Source of the DNA: Chryseobacterium sp. JAH
GTDB taxonomy: Bacteria; Bacteroidota; Bacteroidia; Flavobacteriales; Weeksellaceae
Reading direction: 5' to 3'
DNA length: 64,000 nt
Assembly: GCF_001507335.1 (NCBI RefSeq)
Contig: NZ_LMAH01000002.1
Location: 620,001-684,000, forward strand
Shown here piece after piece: positions 9,022 through 16,955 of this stretch. Numbering within the stretch: position 1 is the stretch's first letter; each line of letters starts with the position of its first letter. Both the position numbers and the translations under genes were made by a program. The notes beneath the pieces were generated by a model that was not told the origin of the DNA, made no database searches, and worked only from the letters and a program-made list of their open reading frames with translations.

Positions 9022-10026
9022 TTACTTCTTAAAAAACAATCGATCACCTTTTAATTCCAAATCACTTTTGAAATTATTGGTAAAAAGACCTCCTGTTCCT
9101 AGACCTTGAGGCATTTTACTGTTTTTTAGATAGGTGTATTGAGCGATTGCATTTAAACCAATATTACTTTCTAAAGCAGACGTTACCCACCAGCCAATAT
9201 TATACTGATCTGCTAAGGATACCCATTCATCAGAACCCGAAAAACCGCCTATTAAAGAAGGTTTTAAAATGATATACTGAGGTTTTATCGTTTCTAAAAG
9301 CTGTTGCTTTTTATTCACATCAATAATCCCAATTAATTCTTCGTCTAAAGCGATTGAAGTTGGAGTTTCAGCGCATAACTCTGCCATACCGTTCCAATCT
9401 CCCGCTTTAATAGGCTGCTCAATAGAATGAATATGTAAATCCGACAATTGCTGTAATACAATTTTAGCTTCATCTTTAGAAAACCCTCCATTAGCATCCA
9501 CACGTAATTCTAACTCGTCCTTGGAAAATTTTCGCCTCAACTTTTGAAGAATACTGTGTTCCGATTTCCAATCAACACCTATTTTCAATTTAATGCAATG
9601 AAAGCCCTCTGATAATTTTTCATGAATCTGCTCTTCCATAAAATAGATATCTCCCATCCAGATCAAACCATTAATCATCATTGAGCTTTTCCCTTCTGTA
9701 AACGAACTTGGAAAATAGAGGTTTCCTCCATGCTTTAAATTTAAAACTGCCTGTTCGTAGCCAAACCAAATTGAAGGAAATTCTTTTAACTCTTCTTTTA
9801 AAAAATTAAAATCCTGCTGAATATTTTCACAAAGCCATTCTAATTTGCTTTCATAATCCGGTCGATCATCAATACTCAGTCCTCGGAAAATAGCACACTC
9901 TCCTATCCCTTTATTTCCATTTTCTGAAATTTCAAGAATAAATGTTTCTTTTTCATACAAAACGCCTCGAGATGTTCCACTCGGGCGTTTGAATTTTAAT
10001 AAATATTGTTGATAGTCTGCCTTCAT
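9022..10026 (-). CDS. menC: o-Succinylbenzoate synthase (MenC)
   Basis: A 334-residue enolase-superfamily enzyme. In menaquinone biosynthesis MenC dehydrates SHCHC to o-succinylbenzoate. The catalytic features are visible in order: the KLKIG lysine motif (about residues 146-150), three metal ligands in RVDANGG, SIEQPI and ALDEEL, and the opposite-face lysine in YIILKPSLIGG. Related dipeptide epimerases share the fold, but the YIILKPSLIGG and the C-terminal PQGLGTGGLF support MenC, and flavobacteria use menaquinone. Its ATG directly follows the fbp stop codon, so the two are co-transcribed. Confidence 0.88.
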   Translation of the reverse strand: MKADYQQYLLKFKRPSGTSRGVLYEKETFILEISENGNKGIGECAIFRGLSIDDRPDYESKLEWLCENIQQDFNFLKEELKEFPSIWFGYEQAVLNLKHGGNLYFPSSFTEGKSSMMINGLIWMGDIYFMEEQIHEKLSEGFHCIKLKIGVDWKSEHSILQKLRRKFSKDELELRVDANGGFSKDEAKIVLQQLSDLHIHSIEQPIKAGDWNGMAELCAETPTSIALDEELIGIIDVNKKQQLLETIKPQYIILKPSLIGGFSGSDEWVSLADQYNIGWWVTSALESNIGLNAIAQYTYLKNSKMPQGLGTGGLFTNNFKSDLELKGDRLFFKK

Positions 10027-11043
10027 TTATTTTACACTGTCGATTCGCATAAATTCTTCAGCTTTCTCAACCATATCGATACTTCCAGCAAAAAAAGGTA
10101 TTCTTTGGTGAAGTTCAGTAGGTTCAACCTCCATAATTCTTCTGAAACCGTCAGTTGCTTTCCCACCCGCTTGTTCAGCTAAAAAAGCCATTGGATTACA
10201 TTCATACAATAATCTCAATTTCCCGTTAGGAGACTGCCCGTATGACGGATAGATGTAAATCCCCCCTTTCAGCATATTCCTGTGAAAATCAGCGACCAGC
10301 GAACCTATATATCTCGAAGTGTAAGGACGATCTCCTTCTTCCATCTGGCAATATTTAAGGTAATTTTTCACACCTTGAGGGAATTTAATATAATTTCCTT
10401 CATTAATTGAATAAATTTTACCTGTTCTCGGGAATGTCATATTAGGATGAGAAAGATAATAAGTTCCCAACGACGGATCTAAAGTAAATCCGTTTACGCC
10501 ATTACCTGTTGTATAAACAATCATGGTAGATGAACCGTAAATAACATATCCGGCAGCAATTTGGTTAATCCCTTTCTGCAGAAAATCTTCCAACTGAACA
10601 GGTGTTCCTGGCTCTGTAACCCTTCTATAAATGGAGAATATCGTTCCTACAGAAACATTTACATCAATATTTGAAGAACCATCTAAAGGATCAATCAATA
10701 CAACATATTTGCTTAGGTGTCCGTTTTCACCACATTTTATGTCTATAAAATCATCATTTTCTTCTGATGCAATACCACAAACAACTTCTCTTTGTGAAAG
10801 AGCCGTGATAAAAATATCATTGGCAATTACGTCGAGCTTCTGTTGCTCTTCACCCTGAATATTCTGATTACCGGCGGCACCGGTGATATCTACAATTCCG
10901 GCTTTGTTTACTTCTCTGTTTACAACTTTTGACGCCAGCCTGATCGCACTTAGAAGACGTGAAAATTCACCAGTGGAATACTGAAAATCTTCCTGTTTAT
11001 CAATTAAAAATTCCCCTAAGGTCTGTAATGGTTGATCTGACAT
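10027..11043 (-). CDS. fbp: Class 1 fructose-1,6-bisphosphatase
   Basis: A 338-residue cytosolic gluconeogenic phosphatase (fructose-1,6-bisphosphate to fructose-6-phosphate). The metal-binding signature [12 protein letters not shown] is near residue 120, and the SEENDD acidic loop and the [20 protein letters not shown] stretch are class 1 hallmarks. Length agrees with the family. First gene of a two-gene unit with menC (no spacing). It diverges from the aspartate kinase gene across 237 bp. Confidence 0.97.
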   Translation of the reverse strand: MSDQPLQTLGEFLIDKQEDFQYSTGEFSRLLSAIRLASKVVNREVNKAGIVDITGAAGNQNIQGEEQQKLDVIANDIFITALSQREVVCGIASEENDDFIDIKCGENGHLSKYVVLIDPLDGSSNIDVNVSVGTIFSIYRRVTEPGTPVQLEDFLQKGINQIAAGYVIYGSSTMIVYTTGNGVNGFTLDPSLGTYYLSHPNMTFPRTGKIYSINEGNYIKFPQGVKNYLKYCQMEEGDRPYTSRYIGSLVADFHRNMLKGGIYIYPSYGQSPNGKLRLLYECNPMAFLAEQAGGKATDGFRRIMEVEPTELHQRIPFFAGSIDMVEKAEEFMRIDSVK

Positions 11044-11201
11044 TTTTTTGATTTTACTTTACTGCCAAATTTCGTAAAAATTATCAGACCAGAAAGAATT
11101 TTCTTTCAATTAAGTTAATAAACTCAATTACAAAACATTACAACAGAAATTTAAGTATTCAAAACAATTATGCAGTAATTATTAATCACCAAATCGTGCT
11201 C

Positions 11202-11232
11202 TTTCATATCTCGTCGTAAATTTATAATTTTG
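11202..11232 (+). promoter_or_regulatory. Promoter of aspartate kinase gene
   Basis: TTTC at 11202-11205 and a perfect -7 box TAATTTTG at 11225-11232 with 19 bp between them fit the Bacteroidetes promoter. Transcription would begin about 40 nt before the ATG at 11281. Confidence 0.6.
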
Positions 11233-11280
11233 TCGATTCAAAAACTTTTATTTATCTAACAATTTTATTTTTAATACTAA

Positions 11281-12519
11281 ATGAAAATTTTCAAGTTTGG
11301 TGGAGCTTCGGTGAAAGATGCCGAAAGTGTAAAAAATGTGTCTATGGTTCTGAAAAGTCAGGGCTTTGATAAATGTCTGCTTGTCATATCAGCAATGGGT
11401 AAAACGACCAATGAGCTGGAGAAAGTAGTAGAACTATATTTTAAGAAAGAAGACTACCAAACCGAAATTGAGAAGATAAAACAGAAGCATATAGAAATAG
11501 CCAAGGGGCTTTTCCAGAATGACCATGTTGTTTTTGATGAAATCAATTTGTTTTTTGATGATATTGTATCATTTTTAAGAAGAAACAAATCTCCCAATTA
11601 TAATTTTGTTTACGATCAGGTTGTAAGTTGTGGAGAAATGATTTCAACTAAGATTGTCAGCGAATATCTGAACGAAATTGAGTTCACCAATCAGTGGTTA
11701 GACGCAAGAGACTATATCAAAACCGACGATTCTTATCGAGACGGGTTAGTAAATTGGGAGAAAACAGAAGAATTTATTTCAACTTTAAATCCTTCAATCT
11801 GCTATGTTACACAAGGTTTTATTGGTTCAGACGATAACAATTTTACCGTAACTTTAGGGAGAGAAGGCTCAGATTACTCTGCTGCTATATTTGCTTACTG
11901 TTTGAATGCTAATGCAATGACAATTTGGAAAGATGTACCAGGTGTAATGACTGGAGATCCAAGAAAATTTGAAAATGTTTCGTTGCTTTCCAATATTTCT
12001 TACGAAGAGGCGATAGAGATGGCCTATTATGGTGCAAGTATTATTCACCCAAAAACCTTACAGCCTTTACAGCAAAAAAACATTCCTTTTTATGTGAAAT
12101 CTTTCGTAGATCCCACAAAAGAAGGTACAAAAGTGGGAGCTTCTGAAAAAAATCAACATGAAGAATCCTATATTTTAAAGGAGAATCAAACACTACTTAA
12201 AATATCAACAAGAGATTTTTCTTTTATAGCGGAAGACCATATGAGTTTGGTTTTCGGTTATTTATCAAAATATAAAATTAAAGTTTCACTAATGCAGAAT
12301 TCGGCGATTTCTTTGGCTTTATGCTTAGAAGATAAATTTCTGAAGATTGATGAGCTGAACGAAGAACTTCAAAAAGTTTTTAAAACTGATGTTGTAAAAA
12401 ATGTATCTTTATTTACTGTAAGGAATGCAAAAATGGAAAACATCGGAAAATTTTACCAGGAAAAAAGTGTATTATTGGAGCAGATTGCTAAAAACACACT
12501 TCAAATGGTAACACAATAA
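11281..12519 (+). CDS. Monofunctional aspartate kinase
   Basis: A 412-residue kinase that phosphorylates aspartate as the first step to Lys, Thr, Met and diaminopimelate. The N-terminal KFGGASVKD (residues 5-13) is the aspartokinase ATP/aspartate motif, and VTLGREGSDYSAAIFA carries the catalytic GRGGSD-type loop (here GREGSD). A short C-terminal ACT-like region begins near residue 300, so feedback control is plausible. No homoserine dehydrogenase fusion is present (ThrA would be about 820 residues). The acyltransferase gene follows after 22 bp, probably in one transcript. Confidence 0.93.
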   Translation: MKIFKFGGASVKDAESVKNVSMVLKSQGFDKCLLVISAMGKTTNELEKVVELYFKKEDYQTEIEKIKQKHIEIAKGLFQNDHVVFDEINLFFDDIVSFLRRNKSPNYNFVYDQVVSCGEMISTKIVSEYLNEIEFTNQWLDARDYIKTDDSYRDGLVNWEKTEEFISTLNPSICYVTQGFIGSDDNNFTVTLGREGSDYSAAIFAYCLNANAMTIWKDVPGVMTGDPRKFENVSLLSNISYEEAIEMAYYGASIIHPKTLQPLQQKNIPFYVKSFVDPTKEGTKVGASEKNQHEESYILKENQTLLKISTRDFSFIAEDHMSLVFGYLSKYKIKVSLMQNSAISLALCLEDKFLKIDELNEELQKVFKTDVVKNVSLFTVRNAKMENIGKFYQEKSVLLEQIAKNTLQMVTQ

Positions 12520-12541
12520 AACTAATCAGGACTAAAAACAC

Positions 12542-14383
12542 ATGAGCCTAATTTCGAAAAATGATTTAATCAAAGCTTCCGGCTTAAATAAAATGGGATT
12601 CCTCAAGAATCCTATTGCGTCGGCTGTGATGAGCGTTGCCAAAATAAATGAAGTAAACAGACTGTACGATAAATTAAAAGAAAAGGAAGGCAAGGATTTT
12701 TTCGACTCATTTGTTAGAGAAAGAAATTTAAGTTATATAGCATTTGCAGAGGATTTAGCAAAAATCCCAAAAACAGGACCTTTCATTTTAGTTTCGAACC
12801 ATCCGCTGGGTGCTATAGACGGAATTCTTATGTGCAAAGTATTATCAGAAGTACGTCCGGACTTTAAGGTAATGGGGAATTTTCTTCTGGAAAAGATAAA
12901 ACCGATGGAGCCCTACGTAATTTCCGTAAACCCTTTTGAGGGCAGAAAAGAAGCATACAGCTCCTCTTCAGGAATGCGCGGTACTTTAAAACATCTTGAA
13001 AATGGTGGTTGTGTAGGAATTTTCCCGGCAGGTGAAGTATCCAACAAAAATAATTCTTACGGAGAAATTTTGGACAGAGAATGGGAAAAACCCGCTTTAA
13101 AGCTCATAAAAATGGCAAAAGTTCCCGTGGTTCCGATGTACTTTCATGCAAAAAACAGCACTTTATTTTATCAGCTTGCTAAAATTCATCCTAGTTTGCA
13201 AACACTGATGCTTCCCGCAGAAATGATGAATGACCGCGAAAAGCCAATCCGTATCAGAATTGGAAAACCCATTACGGTAAAAGCCATGGATGATATGGAA
13301 ACTATTGAGGAATTGGGAGAATTTTTAAAACGTAAGGTTTACATGATGAAGTCTTACTACGAAAAGAGAAAATCACTGGCGCAGGTTATCAATCTAAAAA
13401 ACTTATCCTTAAAATTTCAGCTTTTAAGAGAAGAAAATATTGTACAGAACATTATTGATGAAACACCTAAAGAAGATATTTTAAAGGATATTAATAAACT
13501 GAAAGGTACAGATAAGATGCTTTTCAGTAATGGCAACTATGAAATTTATTTTACACCTTACGAGCAGATTCCGTCTGTGATGAGGGAAATAGGACGTCAG
13601 CGTGAACTCACATTCCGTGCGGTAGGTGAGGGAAGCAATCTTCCATTTGATTTAGACGAATATGACAAACATTACCACCACCTTTTTCTTTGGGACAATG
13701 CCGCCGAAAAACTGGCCGGAGCCTACAGAATGGCGCTTGGGAAAGATGTAATGAAAAAATTCGGCATCAAAGGTTTCTATACCAGTTCACTTTTTGAATT
13801 TGAGCAGGATATCCATCCCTTTTTCAAAAAAGTGATTGAGATGGGACGTGCTTATATCTGCGAAGAATATCAGCAAAAACCACTTCCTCTTTTCCTTTTA
13901 TGGAGAGGAATTGTACATGTTTGTCTGAGAAATCCGGATCACAAATTCCTGATGGGAGGCGTTAGTATTTCCAATAAATTTTCTGAATTCTCAAAATCAT
14001 TAATGATTGAATTTATGCGATCCAATTATTATGATTCTGCAGTGGCACAGTATATTACTCCTAGAAATGAATACAAAGTGAAACTTCGTGACAGAGACAA
14101 AAATCTTTTCTTTGATGAAATGGAATCTGACCTTAATAAATTGGACAAAATCATTGACGATCTTGAGCCTGAATTAAGATTACCTGTTTTAATTAAAAAA
14201 TATATTAAACAAAACGCTAAAGTGATTGCGTTCAACGTAGACCCCAACTTCAATGATGCAATAGACGGATTGATGTATATCAGAATCAGCGATCTTCCTG
14301 AAAGCACAATAAAACCTGTATTAGAGGAAATGAGTGAGCAGATCAGGAAAGAACAGGAAAATAATACCACTGAATATCAGTAA
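12542..14383 (+). CDS. Two-domain acyltransferase, OlsF/GlsF-like (amino-acid lipid synthesis)
   Basis: A 613-residue fusion. The N-terminal half is a PlsC-type O-acyltransferase: catalytic SNHPLGAIDG with His87 and Asp93 (spacing H-x5-D rather than the common H-x4-D) and FPAGE at 161-165. The C-terminal half, from about residue 340, resembles hemolysin/OlsB N-acyltransferases, with FRAVGEGSNLPFDLDEYD, YHHLFLWD and FKKVIEMGRAYI. This order, O-acyl then N-acyl domain, is that of OlsF, which makes ornithine lipid and is known from Serratia and flavobacteria; glycine lipids are an alternative product. Which amino acid is used cannot be read from sequence. Expected at the inner membrane face. Confidence 0.82.
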   Translation: MSLISKNDLIKASGLNKMGFLKNPIASAVMSVAKINEVNRLYDKLKEKEGKDFFDSFVRERNLSYIAFAEDLAKIPKTGPFILVSNHPLGAIDGILMCKVLSEVRPDFKVMGNFLLEKIKPMEPYVISVNPFEGRKEAYSSSSGMRGTLKHLENGGCVGIFPAGEVSNKNNSYGEILDREWEKPALKLIKMAKVPVVPMYFHAKNSTLFYQLAKIHPSLQTLMLPAEMMNDREKPIRIRIGKPITVKAMDDMETIEELGEFLKRKVYMMKSYYEKRKSLAQVINLKNLSLKFQLLREENIVQNIIDETPKEDILKDINKLKGTDKMLFSNGNYEIYFTPYEQIPSVMREIGRQRELTFRAVGEGSNLPFDLDEYDKHYHHLFLWDNAAEKLAGAYRMALGKDVMKKFGIKGFYTSSLFEFEQDIHPFFKKVIEMGRAYICEEYQQKPLPLFLLWRGIVHVCLRNPDHKFLMGGVSISNKFSEFSKSLMIEFMRSNYYDSAVAQYITPRNEYKVKLRDRDKNLFFDEMESDLNKLDKIIDDLEPELRLPVLIKKYIKQNAKVIAFNVDPNFNDAIDGLMYIRISDLPESTIKPVLEEMSEQIRKEQENNTTEYQ

Positions 14384-14418
14384 GTTTTTAATTTTAGTTA
14401 AAAAAAAACAGTCAATAC

Positions 14419-14449
14419 TTGCATGATATACCAAAAGATAGTACTTTTG
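14419..14449 (+). promoter_or_regulatory. Promoter of first tRNA-Phe gene
   Basis: TTG at 14419-14421, 20 bp spacer, and a perfect -7 box TACTTTTG at 14442-14449; the tRNA starts 33 bp downstream. Confidence 0.75.
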
Positions 14450-14482
14450 CATCACTTTAAAACAACGAAGTAAATCAATAAT

Positions 14483-14555
14483 GGTTTCTTAGCTCAGTTG
14501 GTAGAGCAATGGATTGAAAATCCATGTGTCCCTGGTTCGATTCCTGGAGAAACCA
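14483..14555 (+). tRNA. tRNA-Phe (GAA), copy 1
   Basis: A 73-nt cloverleaf: 7-bp acceptor stem GGTTTCT/AGAAACC, D arm GCTC...GAGC, anticodon stem ATGGA/TCCAT with loop TTGAAAA (anticodon GAA, Phe), 5-nt variable loop, and T loop TTCGATT. The T stem CCTGG/CCTGG has a U-U mismatch in the middle pair. The 3' CCA is not encoded. Own promoter upstream and terminator downstream. Confidence 0.97.
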
Positions 14556-14558
14556 CTT

Positions 14559-14588
14559 AAACCGCCTTTCATTAGGCGGTTTTTATTT
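14559..14588 (+). terminator. Terminator after tRNA-Phe copy 1
   Basis: Stem AACCGCCT / AGGCGGTT with short loop and a T-rich tail; begins 3 bp past the tRNA. Confidence 0.85.
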
Positions 14589-14607
14589 CAAAACTGTTTA
14601 AAGTAAA

Positions 14608-14639
14608 TTTGCAGAATTTAATATTAATTATTATTTTTG
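14608..14639 (+). promoter_or_regulatory. Promoter of second tRNA-Phe gene
   Basis: TTTG at 14608-14611, exactly 20 bp, then TATTTTTG at 14632-14639: a full match to the Bacteroidetes promoter. Confidence 0.8.
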
Positions 14640-14671
14640 CATCACTTCAAAGAAGAAGTAAATCAAACAAT

Positions 14672-14744
14672 GGTTTCTTAGCTCAGTTGGTAGAGCAATG
14701 GATTGAAAATCCATGTGTCCCTGGTTCGATTCCTGGAGAAACCA
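14672..14744 (+). tRNA. tRNA-Phe (GAA), copy 2
   Basis: Identical over all 73 nt to the copy at 14483-14555, including the U-U mismatch in the T stem; anticodon GAA. The flanks are also similar (TTTTGCATCACTT upstream, AACCGCC hairpin downstream), so the unit arose by tandem duplication. Confidence 0.97.
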
Positions 14745-14745
14745 C

Positions 14746-14773
14746 AAACCGCCTCAAAAAGGCGGTTTTTTTT
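14746..14773 (+). terminator. Terminator after tRNA-Phe copy 2
   Basis: Stem AAACCGCCT / AGGCGGTTT followed by eight T; same core hairpin as after copy 1. Confidence 0.9.
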
Positions 14774-14862
14774 GTGCTAAAATTTTCAAATCCATATAAT
14801 ATTTTAGCAATACCAATAAATCAAAATTAAGTATCTTCGCTTATTAAAATTTAGATTTGAAA

Positions 14863-16038
14863 ATGCAAAAGATTATCTCCGGATTATTTATTTTTATCAC
14901 CATATTCAGTTTTGCCCAGGACGAAATTCAATTTCAGGACATTCCTTTCAAAGATCTTATTGCGAAAGCAAAAAAAGAAAACAAACTTGTGTTTATTGAT
15001 GCCTATGCTTCCTGGTGTGGTCCCTGTAAAATGATGGAAAAAAATGTTTTCACAAAAAAAACTGTAGGAGACTTTTACAATAAAAATTTCGTCAATGCAA
15101 GAATTGATATGGAAAAAGGCGAAGGAAGAGAGGTTGCACAAAAATTTGGTGTACGCTCTTATCCCACTTATTTATTTCTAAATGGCGATGGTGAACTGGT
15201 TTCTCAAAACTATGGGTACATGGAGGAAGGTATTTTTCTCGCAATGGCTCAAGACATCAATTCTCCCAACAATAAAAAAGGTTCGTTGAAAGAACGCTTT
15301 GCAAAAGGAGAAAAAGGAAATGACTTTTTAATCAACATTATGAAGCTTAATTCAAATGCTGATTATGAATTTGCAAAACAGGCATCAGAAAGATACTTTG
15401 AAAACAAAAAAAAGACCGATGAATTCACAAAAGAGGATGTAGGTTTTCTATTATATTTCTTAAAATCAATCGAAGATGTTAATTACAAAACATTTGTCTC
15501 TCAAAAGTCGGAAATTACAAAGTATTTACCTGAAGAAAATTATACTGAGTTTAATAATCAGTTGGTTTTAGCTAAGGTTGTACAAGAATCTATTGATGAA
15601 AAGGCAAAAAAAATAAATGAAGAATACTTCATGAAAACTGCAGAACCACTGGTTGGAAAAGAAGCAGCAATGCTTAAACTTAACCAAACAAAACTTGCAT
15701 ATTATGAACAGAATGCTAATTTCGCTGAATACGAAAAAGCGGCTTTGGATTATTATAAAAATGCAGATTCATTTGAACCTAACGAACTTTTAAAGGCTGC
15801 TTGGATTTTCTCTGATCATGTAAAAACAAAATCTTCACTGAAAAAAGCGGCTGAATGGACAGAAAAGTCTGTCATGAGAGGTGAAACTGCTGAAAACACT
15901 TATATTTTAGCAAAAATATATTTCGCTCTTGGAATTAATGATATTGCTAAAAACTATGCAGAAATGTCTAAACAGATGGCCGAACAGTCTGGAAAAGACG
16001 CAACTTTGGCAAAAGAATTATTAAATAAAATCAAATAA
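14863..16038 (+). CDS. Secreted thioredoxin-fold protein
   Basis: A 391-residue protein from the ATG at 14863 (MQKIISGLFIFITIFSFAQ, signal peptide); a TTG two codons upstream is less likely. The N-terminal thioredoxin domain has the WCGPCK active site (Cys52, Cys55) within DAYASWCGPCKMMEKNVF and a cis-proline strand VRSYPTYLFL. The remaining 250 residues are helical and repetitive in feel (TPR-like, e.g. AAEWTEKSVMRGETAENTYI). Expected in the periplasm as a thiol oxidoreductase or a chaperone for disulfide proteins. Followed after 7 bp by the next gene, so operonic. Confidence 0.87.
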   Translation: MQKIISGLFIFITIFSFAQDEIQFQDIPFKDLIAKAKKENKLVFIDAYASWCGPCKMMEKNVFTKKTVGDFYNKNFVNARIDMEKGEGREVAQKFGVRSYPTYLFLNGDGELVSQNYGYMEEGIFLAMAQDINSPNNKKGSLKERFAKGEKGNDFLINIMKLNSNADYEFAKQASERYFENKKKTDEFTKEDVGFLLYFLKSIEDVNYKTFVSQKSEITKYLPEENYTEFNNQLVLAKVVQESIDEKAKKINEEYFMKTAEPLVGKEAAMLKLNQTKLAYYEQNANFAEYEKAALDYYKNADSFEPNELLKAAWIFSDHVKTKSSLKKAAEWTEKSVMRGETAENTYILAKIYFALGINDIAKNYAEMSKQMAEQSGKDATLAKELLNKIK

Positions 16039-16045
16039 ATACGCT

Positions 16046-16696
16046 TTGAAAAATAAAATTTTTATCGCAGTGTTAAGTTTATTGTCAATCATAAACATTA
16101 ACGCACAAGAAACCCTAGCACAGGAAAATAAGTCTGCAGGTGAAAAAAAATTATATGTAAAAGGAAATGCGCTACTGATTCCTATCGCTGTAATCAATGC
16201 CGGATTAGAATATCAGCTTAACAATAAATTCACCATGCAAGGCGATGTTTTGATATCTCCATGGAAATCTTTTGCCGGACATGAAGCCCAAATTTATATG
16301 GGAACTATTGAAGGAAGATATTATTTCAAAGAAGCTTTTAAAGGTTGGCATGTGGGAGCAAATGTCTCTGTAGGAGCTTTTATACTGCAGAAACCACAAT
16401 ATTGGAATCAGGAGGGATATTATTATAATCCCAAAGGTTTTCAAACAAACTATGCTCTTTCGAATCTTTATCAAAAGGGATATGCAATTCTACTTGGCGT
16501 AGAAGGTGGTTACCAATTCAGACTCTCAGAAAACTGGAACATGGATATCTTTGCCGGATTTGGGACTTCACAAGACTTTTACAAAGGTTATGATCGTGTT
16601 TCAGGGGATAGATATGATGAAGCTACTGGTTGGAATAAGAGTGGCGAGATCATACCATACAGAGGTGGTGTAATGCTTTCTTACAGACTAAAATAA
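16046..16696 (+). CDS. Outer-membrane-barrel-like protein, DUF3575-like
   Basis: A 216-residue protein translated from a TTG codon 7 bp after the previous stop; no in-frame ATG fits, and the TTG gives a clean signal peptide (MKNKIFIAVLSLLSIININA followed by Q). The body alternates hydrophobic and polar residues in strands rich in Gly/Tyr/Trp (GNALLIPIAVINAGLEYQLN, KGWHVGANVSVGAFIL, YAILLGVEGGYQFRLS), typical of a small outer membrane barrel of the DUF3575 type. Probably co-transcribed with the thioredoxin protein upstream and the small membrane protein downstream. Confidence 0.75.
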   Translation: MKNKIFIAVLSLLSIININAQETLAQENKSAGEKKLYVKGNALLIPIAVINAGLEYQLNNKFTMQGDVLISPWKSFAGHEAQIYMGTIEGRYYFKEAFKGWHVGANVSVGAFILQKPQYWNQEGYYYNPKGFQTNYALSNLYQKGYAILLGVEGGYQFRLSENWNMDIFAGFGTSQDFYKGYDRVSGDRYDEATGWNKSGEIIPYRGGVMLSYRLK

Positions 16697-16697
16697 T

Positions 16698-16904
16698 ATG
16701 AAATTACTAGGAAAAAATCACATCATCATATCGGTGATTACTTTTGTAATCCTTTTCTTGATGAATTATTTGGGGAATCATGCAGCAGATAAATTGGAAC
16801 GGGCGCTGATGACCGCTTTCGCAGGAGTTATAGGATTATCGATAGGACTTTTTATTTTAAATAAGGGAAAAGACGATAAAAATCCGCCACAGAATTTTGA
16901 TTAA
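16698..16904 (+). CDS. Small membrane protein
   Basis: A 68-residue protein with two predicted transmembrane helices (IIISVITFVILFLMNYL and ALMTAFAGVIGLSIGLFIL) and a charged C-terminal tail. Starts 1 bp after the preceding gene, so it is translated from the same transcript. Family not recognised; inner membrane location inferred. Confidence 0.7.
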   Translation: MKLLGKNHIIISVITFVILFLMNYLGNHAADKLERALMTAFAGVIGLSIGLFILNKGKDDKNPPQNFD

Positions 16905-16921
16905 GAAATAATATTAAAAAA

Positions 16922-16955
16922 TGTCAACTGCTATATAGTAGTTGACATTTTTTTT
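16922..16955. terminator. Bidirectional terminator
   Basis: Stem TGTCAACT / AGTTGACA around an inner CTATATAG palindrome, with a T run on the plus side and A-rich sequence before it; lies between convergent genes and could serve both. Confidence 0.75.

Noticed and set aside
14609-14830. Open frame reading LVEQWIENPCVPGSIPG across the second tRNA-Phe
   Set aside because: It is a translation of the tRNA gene itself and its terminator; the cloverleaf explains the sequence fully.
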